64,000 nt of DNA from Shewanella psychropiezotolerans (GTDB taxonomy: Bacteria > Pseudomonadota > Gammaproteobacteria > Enterobacterales > Shewanellaceae): contig NZ_CP041614.1 in assembly GCF_007197555.1 (NCBI RefSeq), positions 2,162,001-2,226,000 on the forward strand. Direction: 5' to 3'. The translations under genes and the position numbers were made by a program. Below, piece by piece: positions 28,494 to 38,098 of the stretch. The first letter of the stretch is position 1, and every line of letters starts with the position of its first letter. The notes beneath the pieces were generated by a model that worked only from the letters and a program-made list of their open reading frames with translations, was not told where the DNA came from and ran no database searches.

Positions 28494-29522
28494 GTGAGTG
28501 ATCTATTAAGCCAAGACGAAATTGATGCGTTACTGCATGGTGTAGATGACGTAGATGAAGATGAAGATGAACAGGGGGAGGCTGACGCCCGCTCCTATGA
28601 CTTTTCTTCTCAAGATCGTATCGTTCGCGGAAGAATGCCGACCTTAGAGATAGTGAATGAAAGGTTTGCCAGGCACTTGCGCATCAGTATGTTTAATATG
28701 ATGCGCCGAGCGGCTGAAGTTTCGATCAATGGCGTGCAGATGCTCAAGTTTGGTGAATATGTTCACACTCTTTTTGTTCCGACCAGCCTGAATATGGTGA
28801 GATTTAGTCCGCTCAAAGGAACGGGGCTCATTACCATGGAGGCAAGATTAGTTTTCATTTTAGTGGATAACTTTTTCGGTGGCGATGGCCGCTTTCATGC
28901 CAAGATTGAAGGTCGAGAATTTACGCCAACGGAACGACGCATCGTTCAGTTATTGCTAAAAATAATCTTCGAAGACTATAAAGATGCTTGGGCGCCTGTG
29001 ATGGATGTCGAATTTGAGTACCTTGATTCAGAGGTTAACCCAGCGATGGCAAACATAGTCAGCCCCACCGAAGTGGTCGTGGTCAGCTCTTTTCATATCG
29101 AAGTGGATGGCGGTGGGGGAGACTTCCATATCACATTGCCGTATTCCATGATAGAGCCGATACGTGAACTGCTCGATGCCGGTGTGCAGAGTGATACTCA
29201 AGATACGGATAAACGCTGGTCTTTGGCATTAAAAGACGAGATCATGGACATCAAGGTGGGTTTAGATGCCACCATAGTGGATCAAGAGATCACCCTTAAA
29301 GATGTGATGAACTTTAAAGTTGGCGATATTATTCCAGTCGATTTGCCTGAGCATATCGTCCTGCGGGTCGAAGATCTACCTACTTATAGGTGTAAGTTAG
29401 GCAAGGCTAGAGACAATTTAGCTTTGCGGATTACCGAGAAAATCCCACGACCGGAAACAGTAAAATCGGAGTTGCAATTAGTGACGCGTAAGAATAAGAG
29501 TAAAGACATTTCTGATTTATAA
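28494..29522 (+). CDS. fliM: Flagellar motor switch protein FliM
   Basis: C-ring component that binds CheY-P, 342 residues. I choose the GTG at 28494 because the product then starts with the CheY-P-binding peptide SDLLSQDEIDALLHGVDD, which sits at the extreme N-terminus in FliM proteins. An upstream in-frame start at 28473 would add seven residues. The CheC-like middle domain includes LEIVNERFARHLRISMFNMMRRA. The C-terminal SpoA domain binds FliN. Confidence 0.95.
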   Translation: MSDLLSQDEIDALLHGVDDVDEDEDEQGEADARSYDFSSQDRIVRGRMPTLEIVNERFARHLRISMFNMMRRAAEVSINGVQMLKFGEYVHTLFVPTSLNMVRFSPLKGTGLITMEARLVFILVDNFFGGDGRFHAKIEGREFTPTERRIVQLLLKIIFEDYKDAWAPVMDVEFEYLDSEVNPAMANIVSPTEVVVVSSFHIEVDGGGGDFHITLPYSMIEPIRELLDAGVQSDTQDTDKRWSLALKDEIMDIKVGLDATIVDQEITLKDVMNFKVGDIIPVDLPEHIVLRVEDLPTYRCKLGKARDNLALRITEKIPRPETVKSELQLVTRKNKSKDISDL

Positions 29523-29590
29523 ACCCTATCTTAGTCAAGGAACTAAATTGCTAAGGTATTAAGCTAAATTAAGTAGTTAAGGTAATAATC

Positions 29591-29986
29591 ATGAGTACAG
29601 AAGATACAGGTGACGATTGGGCTGAAGCAATGGCTGAGCAAGCGATAGAGGAAGCTGAGGCTGAGGCTGAGGCTGTCGAGCTTGATGAGCTGACTGATGA
29701 AAGCCAGGCCTTGTCTGCCGATGAAGCGGCAAGACTCGATACCATCATGGACATCCCTGTGACCATATCGATGGAAGTTGGTCGTAGCTTTATCAGTATT
29801 CGTAACTTACTCCAACTCAACCAAGGTTCGGTGGTGGAATTAGATCGCGTCGCCGGTGAGCCTCTGGATGTGATGGTGAATGGCACCTTGATTGCCCATG
29901 GTGAAGTGGTGGTTGTGAATGATAAGTTTGGTATCCGCCTGACCGACGTCATTAGCCAAACCGAGCGTATTAAGAAGTTAAAATAA
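29591..29986 (+). CDS. fliN: Flagellar motor switch protein FliN
   Basis: C-ring base subunit, 131 residues. The N-terminal 50 residues are acidic with an EA-repeat (AIEEAEAEAEAVELDEL). The SpoA domain is classical (IPVTISMEVGRSFISIRNLLQLNQGSVVELDRVAGEPLDVMVNGTLIAHGEVVVVNDKFGIRLTD, read here in two overlapping blocks). fliO starts 7 bp downstream. Nothing unusual beyond the acidic repeat. Confidence 0.97.
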   Translation: MSTEDTGDDWAEAMAEQAIEEAEAEAEAVELDELTDESQALSADEAARLDTIMDIPVTISMEVGRSFISIRNLLQLNQGSVVELDRVAGEPLDVMVNGTLIAHGEVVVVNDKFGIRLTDVISQTERIKKLK

Positions 29987-29993
29987 GGTAGAT

Positions 29994-30365
29994 ATGATTA
30001 ACTCGTTGTTTATAAGTGGATTAGCGGTTTCCCCTACCGTCGCCTCAACTGCAGATAAGGGATCGGCAATCTCGACAATGACCAATATGTTGGGTGGGTT
30101 AATTGTTGTGCTCGCCCTCATTTTTGTGTTGGCCTATATCGTTAAACGCTTGAAATTAGCGCCATCTAGCCACAATGTATTGAAGACCTTGGCGGTTATG
30201 CCATTGGGGCAGAAAGAGAAGGTGGTATTACTCGAGGTGGGTGGCCAGCAATATTTACTCGGTGTGACGGCCCAGCAAATACAGGTCATAGATAAATTAG
30301 ACACCCCCATCAGCATAGAGACTGAGTCCTTTGCTGAACGATTACGCCAAGCTAAGACGAATTAA
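29994..30365 (+). CDS. fliO: Flagellar export scaffold protein FliO
   Basis: Small bitopic membrane protein, 123 residues, that helps FliP assemble. A transmembrane helix lies at about residues 28-49 ([22 protein letters not shown]). The cytoplasmic domain has the family pattern [37 protein letters not shown]. It overlaps the fliP start by one base. The N-terminal part may act as a signal-like segment. Confidence 0.93.
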   Translation: MINSLFISGLAVSPTVASTADKGSAISTMTNMLGGLIVVLALIFVLAYIVKRLKLAPSSHNVLKTLAVMPLGQKEKVVLLEVGGQQYLLGVTAQQIQVIDKLDTPISIETESFAERLRQAKTN

Positions 30366-31114
30366 TGATGAAGCTATTATCATTTTCATTCATCTTGAGT
30401 CTGTTGCTGATATCACCAGGTGCATTCGCCCTTGATGGTGTCTTACCTGCGTTGACTGTGACCACGACTCCCGATGGTGGGACTCAATACTCTGTGACTA
30501 TGCAGATATTGCTGTTAATGACGGCAATGAGCTTTCTGCCTGCCATGATTATCATGCTCACCTCATTCACGCGCATCATAGTGGTACTGTCGATTCTAAG
30601 ACAAGCGATCGGTTTACAACAAACGCCGTCAAACCAAGTGCTTATTGGCATAAGTATGTTTATGACTTTCTTTATCATGGCGCCTGTGTTCGACAAAATT
30701 TATGATGAAGCAGTTAAACCCTATATAGCTGAAACCATGAATATTGAGCAGGCTTTCAATATTGGCAAAGAGCCGATCAAGACCTTTATGTTGGCCCAAA
30801 CTCGGGTGACGGATCTCGACACATTTATCGAAATCTCGGGTTATCAGAACATTAACTCACCCGAAGATGTGCCCATGAGCGTGTTAATTCCCTCATTTAT
30901 CACCAGCGAGTTAAAGACTGCGTTTCAGATTGGGTTTATGTTATTCGTTCCTTTCCTGGTATTGGATCTTGTGGTAGCCAGTATCTTGATGGCTATGGGT
31001 ATGATGATGTTATCTCCCATGATCGTCTCACTTCCTTTTAAGATCATGTTGTTTGTGCTCGTCGATGGCTGGAGCCTGGTGATGGGAACTCTAGCCAATA
31101 GCTTCGGTGTTTAG
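30365..31114 (+). CDS. fliP: Flagellar export gate protein FliP
   Basis: Core of the FliPQR export gate, 249 residues. A cleavable signal peptide ([17 protein letters not shown]) is followed by four hydrophobic helices. The signature [31 protein letters not shown] is fully conserved. The second motif [23 protein letters not shown] is also present. Two ATG codons are adjacent at 30365 and 30368. fliQ follows 8 bp after the stop. Confidence 0.97.
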   Translation: MMKLLSFSFILSLLLISPGAFALDGVLPALTVTTTPDGGTQYSVTMQILLLMTAMSFLPAMIIMLTSFTRIIVVLSILRQAIGLQQTPSNQVLIGISMFMTFFIMAPVFDKIYDEAVKPYIAETMNIEQAFNIGKEPIKTFMLAQTRVTDLDTFIEISGYQNINSPEDVPMSVLIPSFITSELKTAFQIGFMLFVPFLVLDLVVASILMAMGMMMLSPMIVSLPFKIMLFVLVDGWSLVMGTLANSFGV

Positions 31115-31122
31115 GTGGGTTT

Positions 31123-31392
31123 ATGAATCCTGAATCATTGGTCGACATCTTCCGTGAGGCGCTCTCAGTCATAGTGACCATCGTGTCGCTGATAATCGTG
31201 CCTGGACTCGTCATCGGACTCGTGGTGGCGGTGTTTCAAGCGGCAACTTCAATTAACGAACAAACCCTGAGTTTTCTACCTCGTTTATTGACGACCTTGT
31301 TTGCCCTGATGTTTCTGGGTCATACCTTGATCCAAACCATGATGGAATTTTTTGTACGGATGGTCAATATGATCCCCCAGGTTATAGGATGA
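31123..31392 (+). CDS. fliQ: Flagellar export gate protein FliQ
   Basis: Small export-gate subunit of 89 residues with two transmembrane helices (about 17-37 and 52-75). The conserved hairpin motif VVAVFQAATSINEQTLSFLPRL lies between them. A GGTGGG site is next to the ATG. It stands in the fixed order fliP-fliQ-fliR. Confidence 0.97.
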   Translation: MNPESLVDIFREALSVIVTIVSLIIVPGLVIGLVVAVFQAATSINEQTLSFLPRLLTTLFALMFLGHTLIQTMMEFFVRMVNMIPQVIG

Positions 31393-31447
31393 TGAAAGAC
31401 CTATTTATTCAAGAGACTAATACAATGAGTCAAATAGGCTAGCCACG

Positions 31448-32245
31448 ATGGATATTCTAATGGCGACCATAATGGACACGATAGCCTCTTACATGTGGCC
31501 ACTGTTTAGGGTGTCTAGCATGTTTATGGTTATGGCCGTGTTTGGGGCTAATACCACACCTGCCAGAGTCAGATTATTGTTATCGATGGCGATTACCTTT
31601 GCCATTGCACCGGTTTTACCCCCAGTGGAAAATGTAGCGCTATTTGCGGCGTCTGCGATTTTTATCACCTTGCAACAACTCCTAATTGGCATAGCCATGG
31701 GATTTGTTACCTTGCTGGTGATGCAAACCTTTGTGCTCACAGGCCAAATCATAGGCATGCAGACAAGTTTAGGTTTTGCCTCTATGGTCGATCCCTCTTC
31801 CGGTCAACAAACTCCTGTGATTGGTAACTTATTCTTACTGTTAACCACCATGATCTTCCTCGCTGTCGATGGTCATTTGGTGATGATCCGAATGCTAGTG
31901 ATGAGTTTTGAGACTATTCCCATATCGGATCAAGGTCTGAGTATCACAAGTTATAGAATGTTGGCCGAGTGGGGGGGCTATATGTTTGGTGCAGCATTGA
32001 CCATGTCTATCACACCTATCGTTGCGCTTTTGCTGATTAACCTGTCATTCGGTGTCATGACCCGAGCTTCACCCCAACTGAATATCTTCGCCATAGGTTT
32101 TCCCGTGACCATGGTGAGTGGTTTAGTGATCTTGTGGTTAACCTTGACCCCTATAATGGAGCACTTTGGTGAGGTGTGGACGTCAGCCCAGTTATTGTTA
32201 TGCGATATAGTGAAACTTCAATGTAATACCGATGGGACATTTTGA
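31448..32245 (+). CDS. fliR: Flagellar export gate protein FliR
   Basis: Export-gate subunit, 265 residues, with about six hydrophobic segments. Conserved parts include the N-terminal helix SYMWPLFRVSSMFMVMAVFG and the region GQIIGMQTSLGFASMVDPSSGQQTPVIG. It caps the FliP5-FliR1 complex. The ATG at 31448 has only a weak upstream site. An ATG at 31463 within the same frame is a possible alternative. Confidence 0.95.
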   Translation: MDILMATIMDTIASYMWPLFRVSSMFMVMAVFGANTTPARVRLLLSMAITFAIAPVLPPVENVALFAASAIFITLQQLLIGIAMGFVTLLVMQTFVLTGQIIGMQTSLGFASMVDPSSGQQTPVIGNLFLLLTTMIFLAVDGHLVMIRMLVMSFETIPISDQGLSITSYRMLAEWGGYMFGAALTMSITPIVALLLINLSFGVMTRASPQLNIFAIGFPVTMVSGLVILWLTLTPIMEHFGEVWTSAQLLLCDIVKLQCNTDGTF

Positions 32246-32293
32246 TGTTTCAACTTGAGCGCCTGCAGAGTCTACCTAATGGAGTGCTAGTTC

Positions 32294-33427
32294 ATGGCTG
32301 AAAATGACAGTAGCCAAGAGAAAACCGAAGAGGCCACCCCCAGGCGATTAGAACAATCCCGGGAGAAAGGCCAGGTTGCACGCTCCAAAGAGCTGGGAAC
32401 CTCGGCGGTCTTGATGTCGGCCGCGGTCGGTTTTGCCATGGTCGGCCCAAGTATTGCCAGTAGCTTAGTCACCATAATGACCACCTTGTTCACCATGGAC
32501 AGGGAACAAATTTTTGACACCAATCAGATGGTTTTGGTTTGGAGCATGATAGGGCGAGAGCTTGCCTTTCCCATGGCCAGCCTGATATTTGTCATCGCTT
32601 TAGTAGCCTTCATAGGTAATATCGTTTTAGGCGGTATCACCTTCTCTACCAAGGCATTTATGCCGAAAACTGAGAAGATGAATCCTATGAAAGGATTTAA
32701 AAGAATGTTTGGCGTGCAAGCCCTTGTGGAGTTGACCAAAGGTATCGCTAAGTTTTCGGTTGTCGCATTATCCGCATACTTTCTCTTGAACTTCTACTTT
32801 AATGATATCTTGGCCCTGTCTCGGGATCATCTTCCTGGGAATGTATACCGGGCGCTGGATCTATTAGTTTGGATGTTCATCTTGCTGTGCTCATCTACCA
32901 TACTCATCGTGGTTATCGATGTGCCATTTCAAATCTGGAATCACAAAAAGCAACTCAAGATGACCAAGCAGGAAGTCAAAGATGAATATAAGGACACTGA
33001 GGGTAAGCCTGAGGTCAAAGGTAAGATAAGGCAGATGCAAAGGGAGGTGGCTCAGAGACGTATGATGTCAGAAGTTCCCAATGCCGATGTTATCGTCGTT
33101 AATCCGGAGCACTATGCTGTCGCGGTGAAATACGATGCCATGAAGTCGACGGCGCCCTATGTGCTGGCAAAAGGTGTCGATGAAATTGCTTTTAAGATTA
33201 GAGAGATAGCCCGTGAACATGAGATTGCTATTATCTCTGCTCCGCCTCTGGCCCGCGCCATATATCATACGACTAAAATAGATCAAGAGATCCCTGAGGG
33301 ACTATTCACCGCCGTCGCTCAGGTTTTAGCTTATGTATTCCAGTTACGTCAATACCAACAACATGGAGGCCGAAGGCCAACGGCTATTCCGCTTAAACAG
33401 CCCATACCTAAGGATTTAAAATATTAA
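32294..33427 (+). CDS. flhB: Flagellar export switch protein FlhB (NPEH variant)
   Basis: Export specificity switch, 377 residues. The N-terminal part shows ENDSSQEKTEEATPRRLEQSREKGQVARSKEL and four transmembrane helices. The cytoplasmic domain normally autocleaves at an NPTH motif. Here residues 270-273 read NPEH (33101-33112), so the Asn-Pro bond is kept but Thr is replaced by Glu. The rest of the domain (YAVAVKYDAMKSTAPYVLAKG) is normal. FliK and FlhB interact to switch from hook to filament export. It ends the fliK operon. Confidence 0.95.
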   Translation: MAENDSSQEKTEEATPRRLEQSREKGQVARSKELGTSAVLMSAAVGFAMVGPSIASSLVTIMTTLFTMDREQIFDTNQMVLVWSMIGRELAFPMASLIFVIALVAFIGNIVLGGITFSTKAFMPKTEKMNPMKGFKRMFGVQALVELTKGIAKFSVVALSAYFLLNFYFNDILALSRDHLPGNVYRALDLLVWMFILLCSSTILIVVIDVPFQIWNHKKQLKMTKQEVKDEYKDTEGKPEVKGKIRQMQREVAQRRMMSEVPNADVIVVNPEHYAVAVKYDAMKSTAPYVLAKGVDEIAFKIREIAREHEIAIISAPPLARAIYHTTKIDQEIPEGLFTAVAQVLAYVFQLRQYQQHGGRRPTAIPLKQPIPKDLKY

Positions 33428-33656
33428 TGATACCGAGTGTTTTCTCCGTATCCGATATCTCCTGGCCATGTACCTAAGCTAGATTTCTCGGTAAAACCCA
33501 ATCAATGTTGGTTATATAGTGTATTTCTGCTGTAAATTTATTCAGTTAAATCATCAGGCATTCATTTAACGTCAGTCTAACGGTATAGTGCTGACTTATA
33601 AAATAAAAACATTATTGATAACTTAGTTATTAATGACGGAAATTATTTCCACTACT

Positions 33657-33672
33657 TGGCTCAAAAATTGCT
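33657..33672 (+). promoter_or_regulatory. Sigma-54 promoter upstream of flhA
   Basis: TGGCTCAAAAATTGCT keeps TGGC at -24 and TTGCT at -12 with correct spacing. It lies 38 bp before flhA and probably drives flhA-flhF-flhG-fliA and possibly the chemotaxis genes. The rest of the 282-bp gap after flhB is AT-rich with no other clear feature. Confidence 0.85.
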
Positions 33673-33709
33673 TTGTTAGAGCTAGATGTCAAAAGTTTGG
33701 ATTTCTTGA

Positions 33710-35809
33710 ATGGATGTTAAAGCACGACTGGGTCAACTGAAACAAATAAAACCTTCGAGTTTTAAAGGCTTAGGCACGCCTTTGTTTGTTCTCGCTGCGT
33801 TAGGCATGATCATATTGCCTATGCCACCATTCCTGCTAGATATTCTGTTCTCATTTAACATAGCTTTGGCCTTAGTGGTGTTACTGGTGGCTATTTACAC
33901 CGACAGACCATTAGATTTCGCCGCTTTCCCCAGTGTGTTGCTTATTGCGACCTTACTGCGCCTCGCGCTCAATGTGGCATCGACTCGTATCGTCTTACTC
34001 GAAGGACACAACGGTGGTGATGCTGCCGGTAAAGTGATTGAGTCTTTTGGATCGGTTGTGATAGGCGGAAATTATGCCGTTGGCCTGGTAGTATTCTTAA
34101 TCCTTATTATCATTAACTTCGCCGTGGTCACCAAAGGTGCTGGGCGTATAGCAGAAGTTAGTGCTCGCTTTACCTTAGACGCCATGCCAGGTAAGCAGAT
34201 GGCTATCGATGCCGACTTGAATGCTGGCGTGTTAAACCAAGAACAGGCAAGAGATAGGCGCGCCGAAGTCACCAAGGAAGCCGATTTTTACGGGGCAATG
34301 GACGGTGCATCTAAATTTGTTAAAGGTGATGCAATTGCCGGGATCATGATCATGGTGATCAATATCTTGGGTGGATTCGTTATCGGCATGGTGCAGCATG
34401 ACCTGGATTTTTCTTCTGCGGTCGAGATCTATACTCTTCTTACCATAGGTGATGGACTGGTTGCCCAGATCCCCGGCCTTTTACTCTCAATTGCTGCGGC
34501 ATTGATGGTCACACGTCAGAACGAGTCCGGTGACATGGGCCAGATGATGATGTCGCAGATGCTTGACAACCCTAAGTCAATAGCGATTGCTGCTGGTGTC
34601 TTGTTTATTATGGGGATAGTGCCTGGCATGCCACATTTTGCCTTCATCTCTCTGGCATTAGTTGTCGGTTCAGTAGCTTATTTTTTATATAAAAAACAAG
34701 CGCAGGAGCGTGAAGAGTCCCTGGCGCTTGCGAAAAAACCTGCTGCGGATAAGGCAGCCGCTAAACCGAAGGAGCTGAGCTGGGATGATGTTCAGCATGT
34801 CGATACCATAGGATTAGAAGTCGGTTATCGGCTAATCCCTTTGGTCGATAAAGGCCAGGGCGGCGAGTTGCTAGGCAGGATAAAAGGGGTGCGTAAGAAG
34901 CTATCCCAAGAGCTTGGCTTTTTGGTACCTGCGGTGCATATTCGCGATAACTTAGATCTGTCTCCAAATACTTATCGTATCTCCTTGATGGGAGTTGCGT
35001 CCGGTGAAGCCGAGATAAGACATGACTGTGAACTCGCCATCAATCCAGGCCAGGTGTATGGCAAACTCGATGGCATAGAGACGAAAGATCCTGCCTTTGG
35101 CTTAGATGCGGTTTGGATAGCCCCAGAGCTTAGAGAGCATGCGCAAACCTTAGGGTATACCGTGGTAGATGCAGCAACGGTCGTGGCGACTCACTTGAGT
35201 CAGCTATTAACTAATAATGCGGCTAAGCTTCTCGGTTATGAGGAAGTTCAGCAGCTTATGGATATGTTGGCCAAACATTCTCCTAAGTTAGTCGATGGCT
35301 TCATACCTGACGTTATGCCCTTGGGAACTGTGGTTAAAGTCATGCAAAACTTACTCAACGAAGGTGTTTCGATTCGCGACCTTAGGACAATAGTACAGAC
35401 ATTGCTCGAGTACGGTCCCAAGAGTGCCGACACCGAAGTACTGACCGCTGCCGTACGTATATCTCTTAAACGAATGATTGTCCAGGAGATCAGCGGGCCG
35501 GAAACAGAGATCCCCGTCATTACTTTGGCGCCAGAGTTGGAACAAATGTTGCATCAGTCAATGCAAGCGACGGGAGGAGAGGGGCCAAACATCGAACCTA
35601 GCTTGGCCGAACGGATGCAAAAGTCTTTAGAAGATGCAACACAAAGGCAAGAGATGGTGGGGCAACCTGCTATATTACTCACATCGGGCATGTTACGTTC
35701 GACTCTCTCTCGATTTGTAAAGCACACGATTCCTAACCTAAGGGTGATTTCCTATCAGGAAGTACCCGATGAGAAGCAAATTAGAATTGTTTCTGCCGTG
35801 GGTCAGTAG
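33710..35809 (+). CDS. flhA: Flagellar export gate protein FlhA
   Basis: Largest export-gate subunit, 699 residues. The N-terminal half has about eight transmembrane helices. It also carries the FHIPEP family signature around residues 185-205 (DRRAEVTKEADFYGAMDGASKF). The C-terminal cytoplasmic half forms the nonameric docking ring for chaperone-substrate complexes. The start ATG at 33710 is 38 bp after the sigma-54 element and has no strong ribosome site. flhF follows after 11 bp. Confidence 0.97.
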   Translation: MDVKARLGQLKQIKPSSFKGLGTPLFVLAALGMIILPMPPFLLDILFSFNIALALVVLLVAIYTDRPLDFAAFPSVLLIATLLRLALNVASTRIVLLEGHNGGDAAGKVIESFGSVVIGGNYAVGLVVFLILIIINFAVVTKGAGRIAEVSARFTLDAMPGKQMAIDADLNAGVLNQEQARDRRAEVTKEADFYGAMDGASKFVKGDAIAGIMIMVINILGGFVIGMVQHDLDFSSAVEIYTLLTIGDGLVAQIPGLLLSIAAALMVTRQNESGDMGQMMMSQMLDNPKSIAIAAGVLFIMGIVPGMPHFAFISLALVVGSVAYFLYKKQAQEREESLALAKKPAADKAAAKPKELSWDDVQHVDTIGLEVGYRLIPLVDKGQGGELLGRIKGVRKKLSQELGFLVPAVHIRDNLDLSPNTYRISLMGVASGEAEIRHDCELAINPGQVYGKLDGIETKDPAFGLDAVWIAPELREHAQTLGYTVVDAATVVATHLSQLLTNNAAKLLGYEEVQQLMDMLAKHSPKLVDGFIPDVMPLGTVVKVMQNLLNEGVSIRDLRTIVQTLLEYGPKSADTEVLTAAVRISLKRMIVQEISGPETEIPVITLAPELEQMLHQSMQATGGEGPNIEPSLAERMQKSLEDATQRQEMVGQPAILLTSGMLRSTLSRFVKHTIPNLRVISYQEVPDEKQIRIVSAVGQ

Positions 35810-35820
35810 AGGGCATATAA

Positions 35821-37212
35821 GTGAAAATTAAACGTTTCTTAGCAAAAGATATGCGTACGGCATTGGCTCAGGTTAAAGATACCTTAGGCTCGGATGCCGT
35901 GATAATGTCGAATAAAAAGGTCACAGGTGGAATAGAGATCGTCGCTGCCGTGGATTATGATGAGCCTAAACCTAAGGCGCTAATTGCAGAAAAGCCAGCA
36001 TTGTCTTCCACTTTTATGGATCTTGCCGAAGAGAAAATCTCCCTCGGTCTCAAGCGACCTGTTCGCTCTGAAGCTAGAGTAAAGCCAGCACCTGCGGCCG
36101 ATTCGCTCCAGGCATTATTAGAGCGGCAGCAGAGTAGGGTCGAACAACACGTTTCTCAGCACAAGAGTGAAGAATTGGACATGCCTGAATGGGCAAAAGG
36201 TTTGCAGGCACCACAGTCGCTTGCTAAATCGTCACCTGAGACGCAGAATTATTCAAATAAACCTTCACATGAGACGAAGGGGAAACCTAGTCCTGAGCTT
36301 GAGATGATGCGTGAAGAACTGGCGTCCTTGAGAAGTTTGTTGACTCATCAAGTCACCGCCTTGATGAGTGAGCAGAAAAGCCGGCTTGACCCAGTTGGTG
36401 CCATGTTAGAAACTAAATTGTTGGATGCTGAATTTTCCCCGACGGTGGCAAAAAAGCTTTCTGAATTGAGCGAGCACTATACACCAGCTGATCTCGTGAG
36501 AGCATTGCCTCGTAGCTTAGCCAATATGTTGGATAATCAAGGTGATGATATAGTGCGCCAAGGCGGTGTGGTGGCCTTTGTCGGGCCAACGGGTGTAGGT
36601 AAAACAACAACCTTAGCGAAATTAGCCGCCAGATACGCAGCGCATCACGGTGCTGAGCATGTTGCTTTGGTCACAACCGATCATTATCGCATTGGAGCCT
36701 TTGAGCAATTGGCAACCTATGGCAAAATAATGGGATGTCCGGTTAAGCAGGCTCATGACCTCAATGAGTTGGAACAAATACTGTATCAATTCCGTAATCG
36801 CAAGCTAGTATTGATAGATACAGCAGGAATGGGCCAAAGAGACATGCGTTTATTCCAGCAACTTGATAATTTAGCTGCAAATAGCAGATTACCTATACGC
36901 AGTTATCTGGTACTGTCCTCTACAGGTCAAAGAAGAGTTTTAGAAGAAGCGGTGACACAATTCAGTCGAATACCATTATCCGGTGCGATACTGACGAAAT
37001 TAGATGAATCCGTTTCCTTAGCCCCAGCATTGAGTGTTTTGATACAAAGTGGGTTACCATTAAGTTATGTGACTGATGGGCAAAGAGTTCCAGAAGATAT
37101 GCAAGTGGCCGATACATTCGCGCTAGCAAACAAAGCGCTGTCGGTGTTAGATAATAAACCAGCAGTCAGAAATAGTGAACGGTCAGATGAAAGGGCCTAT
37201 GCATTTGAGTAA
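35821..37212 (+). CDS. flhF: Polar flagellar placement GTPase FlhF
   Basis: SRP-type GTPase that marks the cell pole for flagellum assembly, 463 residues. The N-terminal basic part KIKRFLAKDMRTALAQVKDTLGSDAVIMSNK is typical. A variable linker (about 50-190) leads to the NG domain with Walker A GPTGVGKTT (from residue 255) and DTAGMGQRD. The start is GTG. flhG begins within or just after its end. Its presence supports a polar flagellum. Confidence 0.96.
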   Translation: MKIKRFLAKDMRTALAQVKDTLGSDAVIMSNKKVTGGIEIVAAVDYDEPKPKALIAEKPALSSTFMDLAEEKISLGLKRPVRSEARVKPAPAADSLQALLERQQSRVEQHVSQHKSEELDMPEWAKGLQAPQSLAKSSPETQNYSNKPSHETKGKPSPELEMMREELASLRSLLTHQVTALMSEQKSRLDPVGAMLETKLLDAEFSPTVAKKLSELSEHYTPADLVRALPRSLANMLDNQGDDIVRQGGVVAFVGPTGVGKTTTLAKLAARYAAHHGAEHVALVTTDHYRIGAFEQLATYGKIMGCPVKQAHDLNELEQILYQFRNRKLVLIDTAGMGQRDMRLFQQLDNLAANSRLPIRSYLVLSSTGQRRVLEEAVTQFSRIPLSGAILTKLDESVSLAPALSVLIQSGLPLSYVTDGQRVPEDMQVADTFALANKALSVLDNKPAVRNSERSDERAYAFE

Positions 37213-37216
37213 AGCA

Positions 37217-38098
37217 ATGAGTCGGGATCAAGCAAGTGGTTTACGTATGATGAATCAACCTTATAACGAAAAAGTAAAAGTAATAGCCGTGTCAGGTGGT
37301 AAAGGAGGTGTGGGTAAAACCAGTGTTGCCATCAATACCGCCGTTGCGTTAGCCGAGAAAGGTAAGCGTGTACTCGTCTTGGATGCCGACTTAGGTCTGG
37401 CCAACGTGGATGTCATGCTTGGCCTGCGCGCCGAACGTAATTTATCCCATGTCTTATCTGGTGAAACCGATTTAGACGATATCATAGTGCGTGGACCTAA
37501 GGGGATTGGAATTATTCCTGCCACTTCGGGTACACAAGCCATGGTTGAATTGTCTGCGGCACAACATGCCGGGTTAATTCGGGCTTTCAGTGAGATGAAA
37601 ACGCAATTCGACATACTCATCGTCGATACCGCAGCTGGCATTTCCGATATGGTACTGAGTTTTTCCAGAGCCTCTCAGGATGTACTGGTTGTGGTTTGCG
37701 ATGAACCTACATCGATTACTGATGCTTATGCGCTAATTAAGATACTTAGCAGGGAACATGGCGTCTTCCGTTTTAAAATAGTCGCCAATATGGTGCGAAG
37801 TTTACGGGAAGGGATGGAACTCTTTGCTAAGCTTAGTAAAGTTACCGATCGATTTTTGGATGTTGCACTTGAATTAGTTGCTACCATTCCATTTGATGAG
37901 AATTTACGAAAGTCGGTACGTAAGCAGAAATTAATCGTTGAAGCATATCCTAAATCGCCAGCAACGATTGCTTACCATGGTTTAGCGAATAAAGTCATTA
38001 GTTGGCCTATACCGCAGCAACCTGGAGGCCATCTAGAGTTCTTTGTTGAGCGTTTAGTACAGCGACCTGAGTATCAAGAGGATAGAACGAGTGAGTAA
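37217..38098 (+). CDS. flhG: Flagellar number regulator FlhG (FleN), MinD-like ATPase
   Basis: ParA/MinD-type ATPase that limits the number of polar flagella and antagonises FlrA and FlhF. The deviant Walker A motif SGGKGGVGKTS is present. With the ATG at 37217 the product is 293 residues beginning SRDQASGLRMMNQ, a DQA-type N-terminus of the kind known to bind FlhF. Earlier in-frame ATG codons at 37175, 37190 and 37199 overlap flhF and cannot be excluded. The end overlaps fliA by 8 bp. Confidence 0.94.
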   Translation: MSRDQASGLRMMNQPYNEKVKVIAVSGGKGGVGKTSVAINTAVALAEKGKRVLVLDADLGLANVDVMLGLRAERNLSHVLSGETDLDDIIVRGPKGIGIIPATSGTQAMVELSAAQHAGLIRAFSEMKTQFDILIVDTAAGISDMVLSFSRASQDVLVVVCDEPTSITDAYALIKILSREHGVFRFKIVANMVRSLREGMELFAKLSKVTDRFLDVALELVATIPFDENLRKSVRKQKLIVEAYPKSPATIAYHGLANKVISWPIPQQPGGHLEFFVERLVQRPEYQEDRTSE

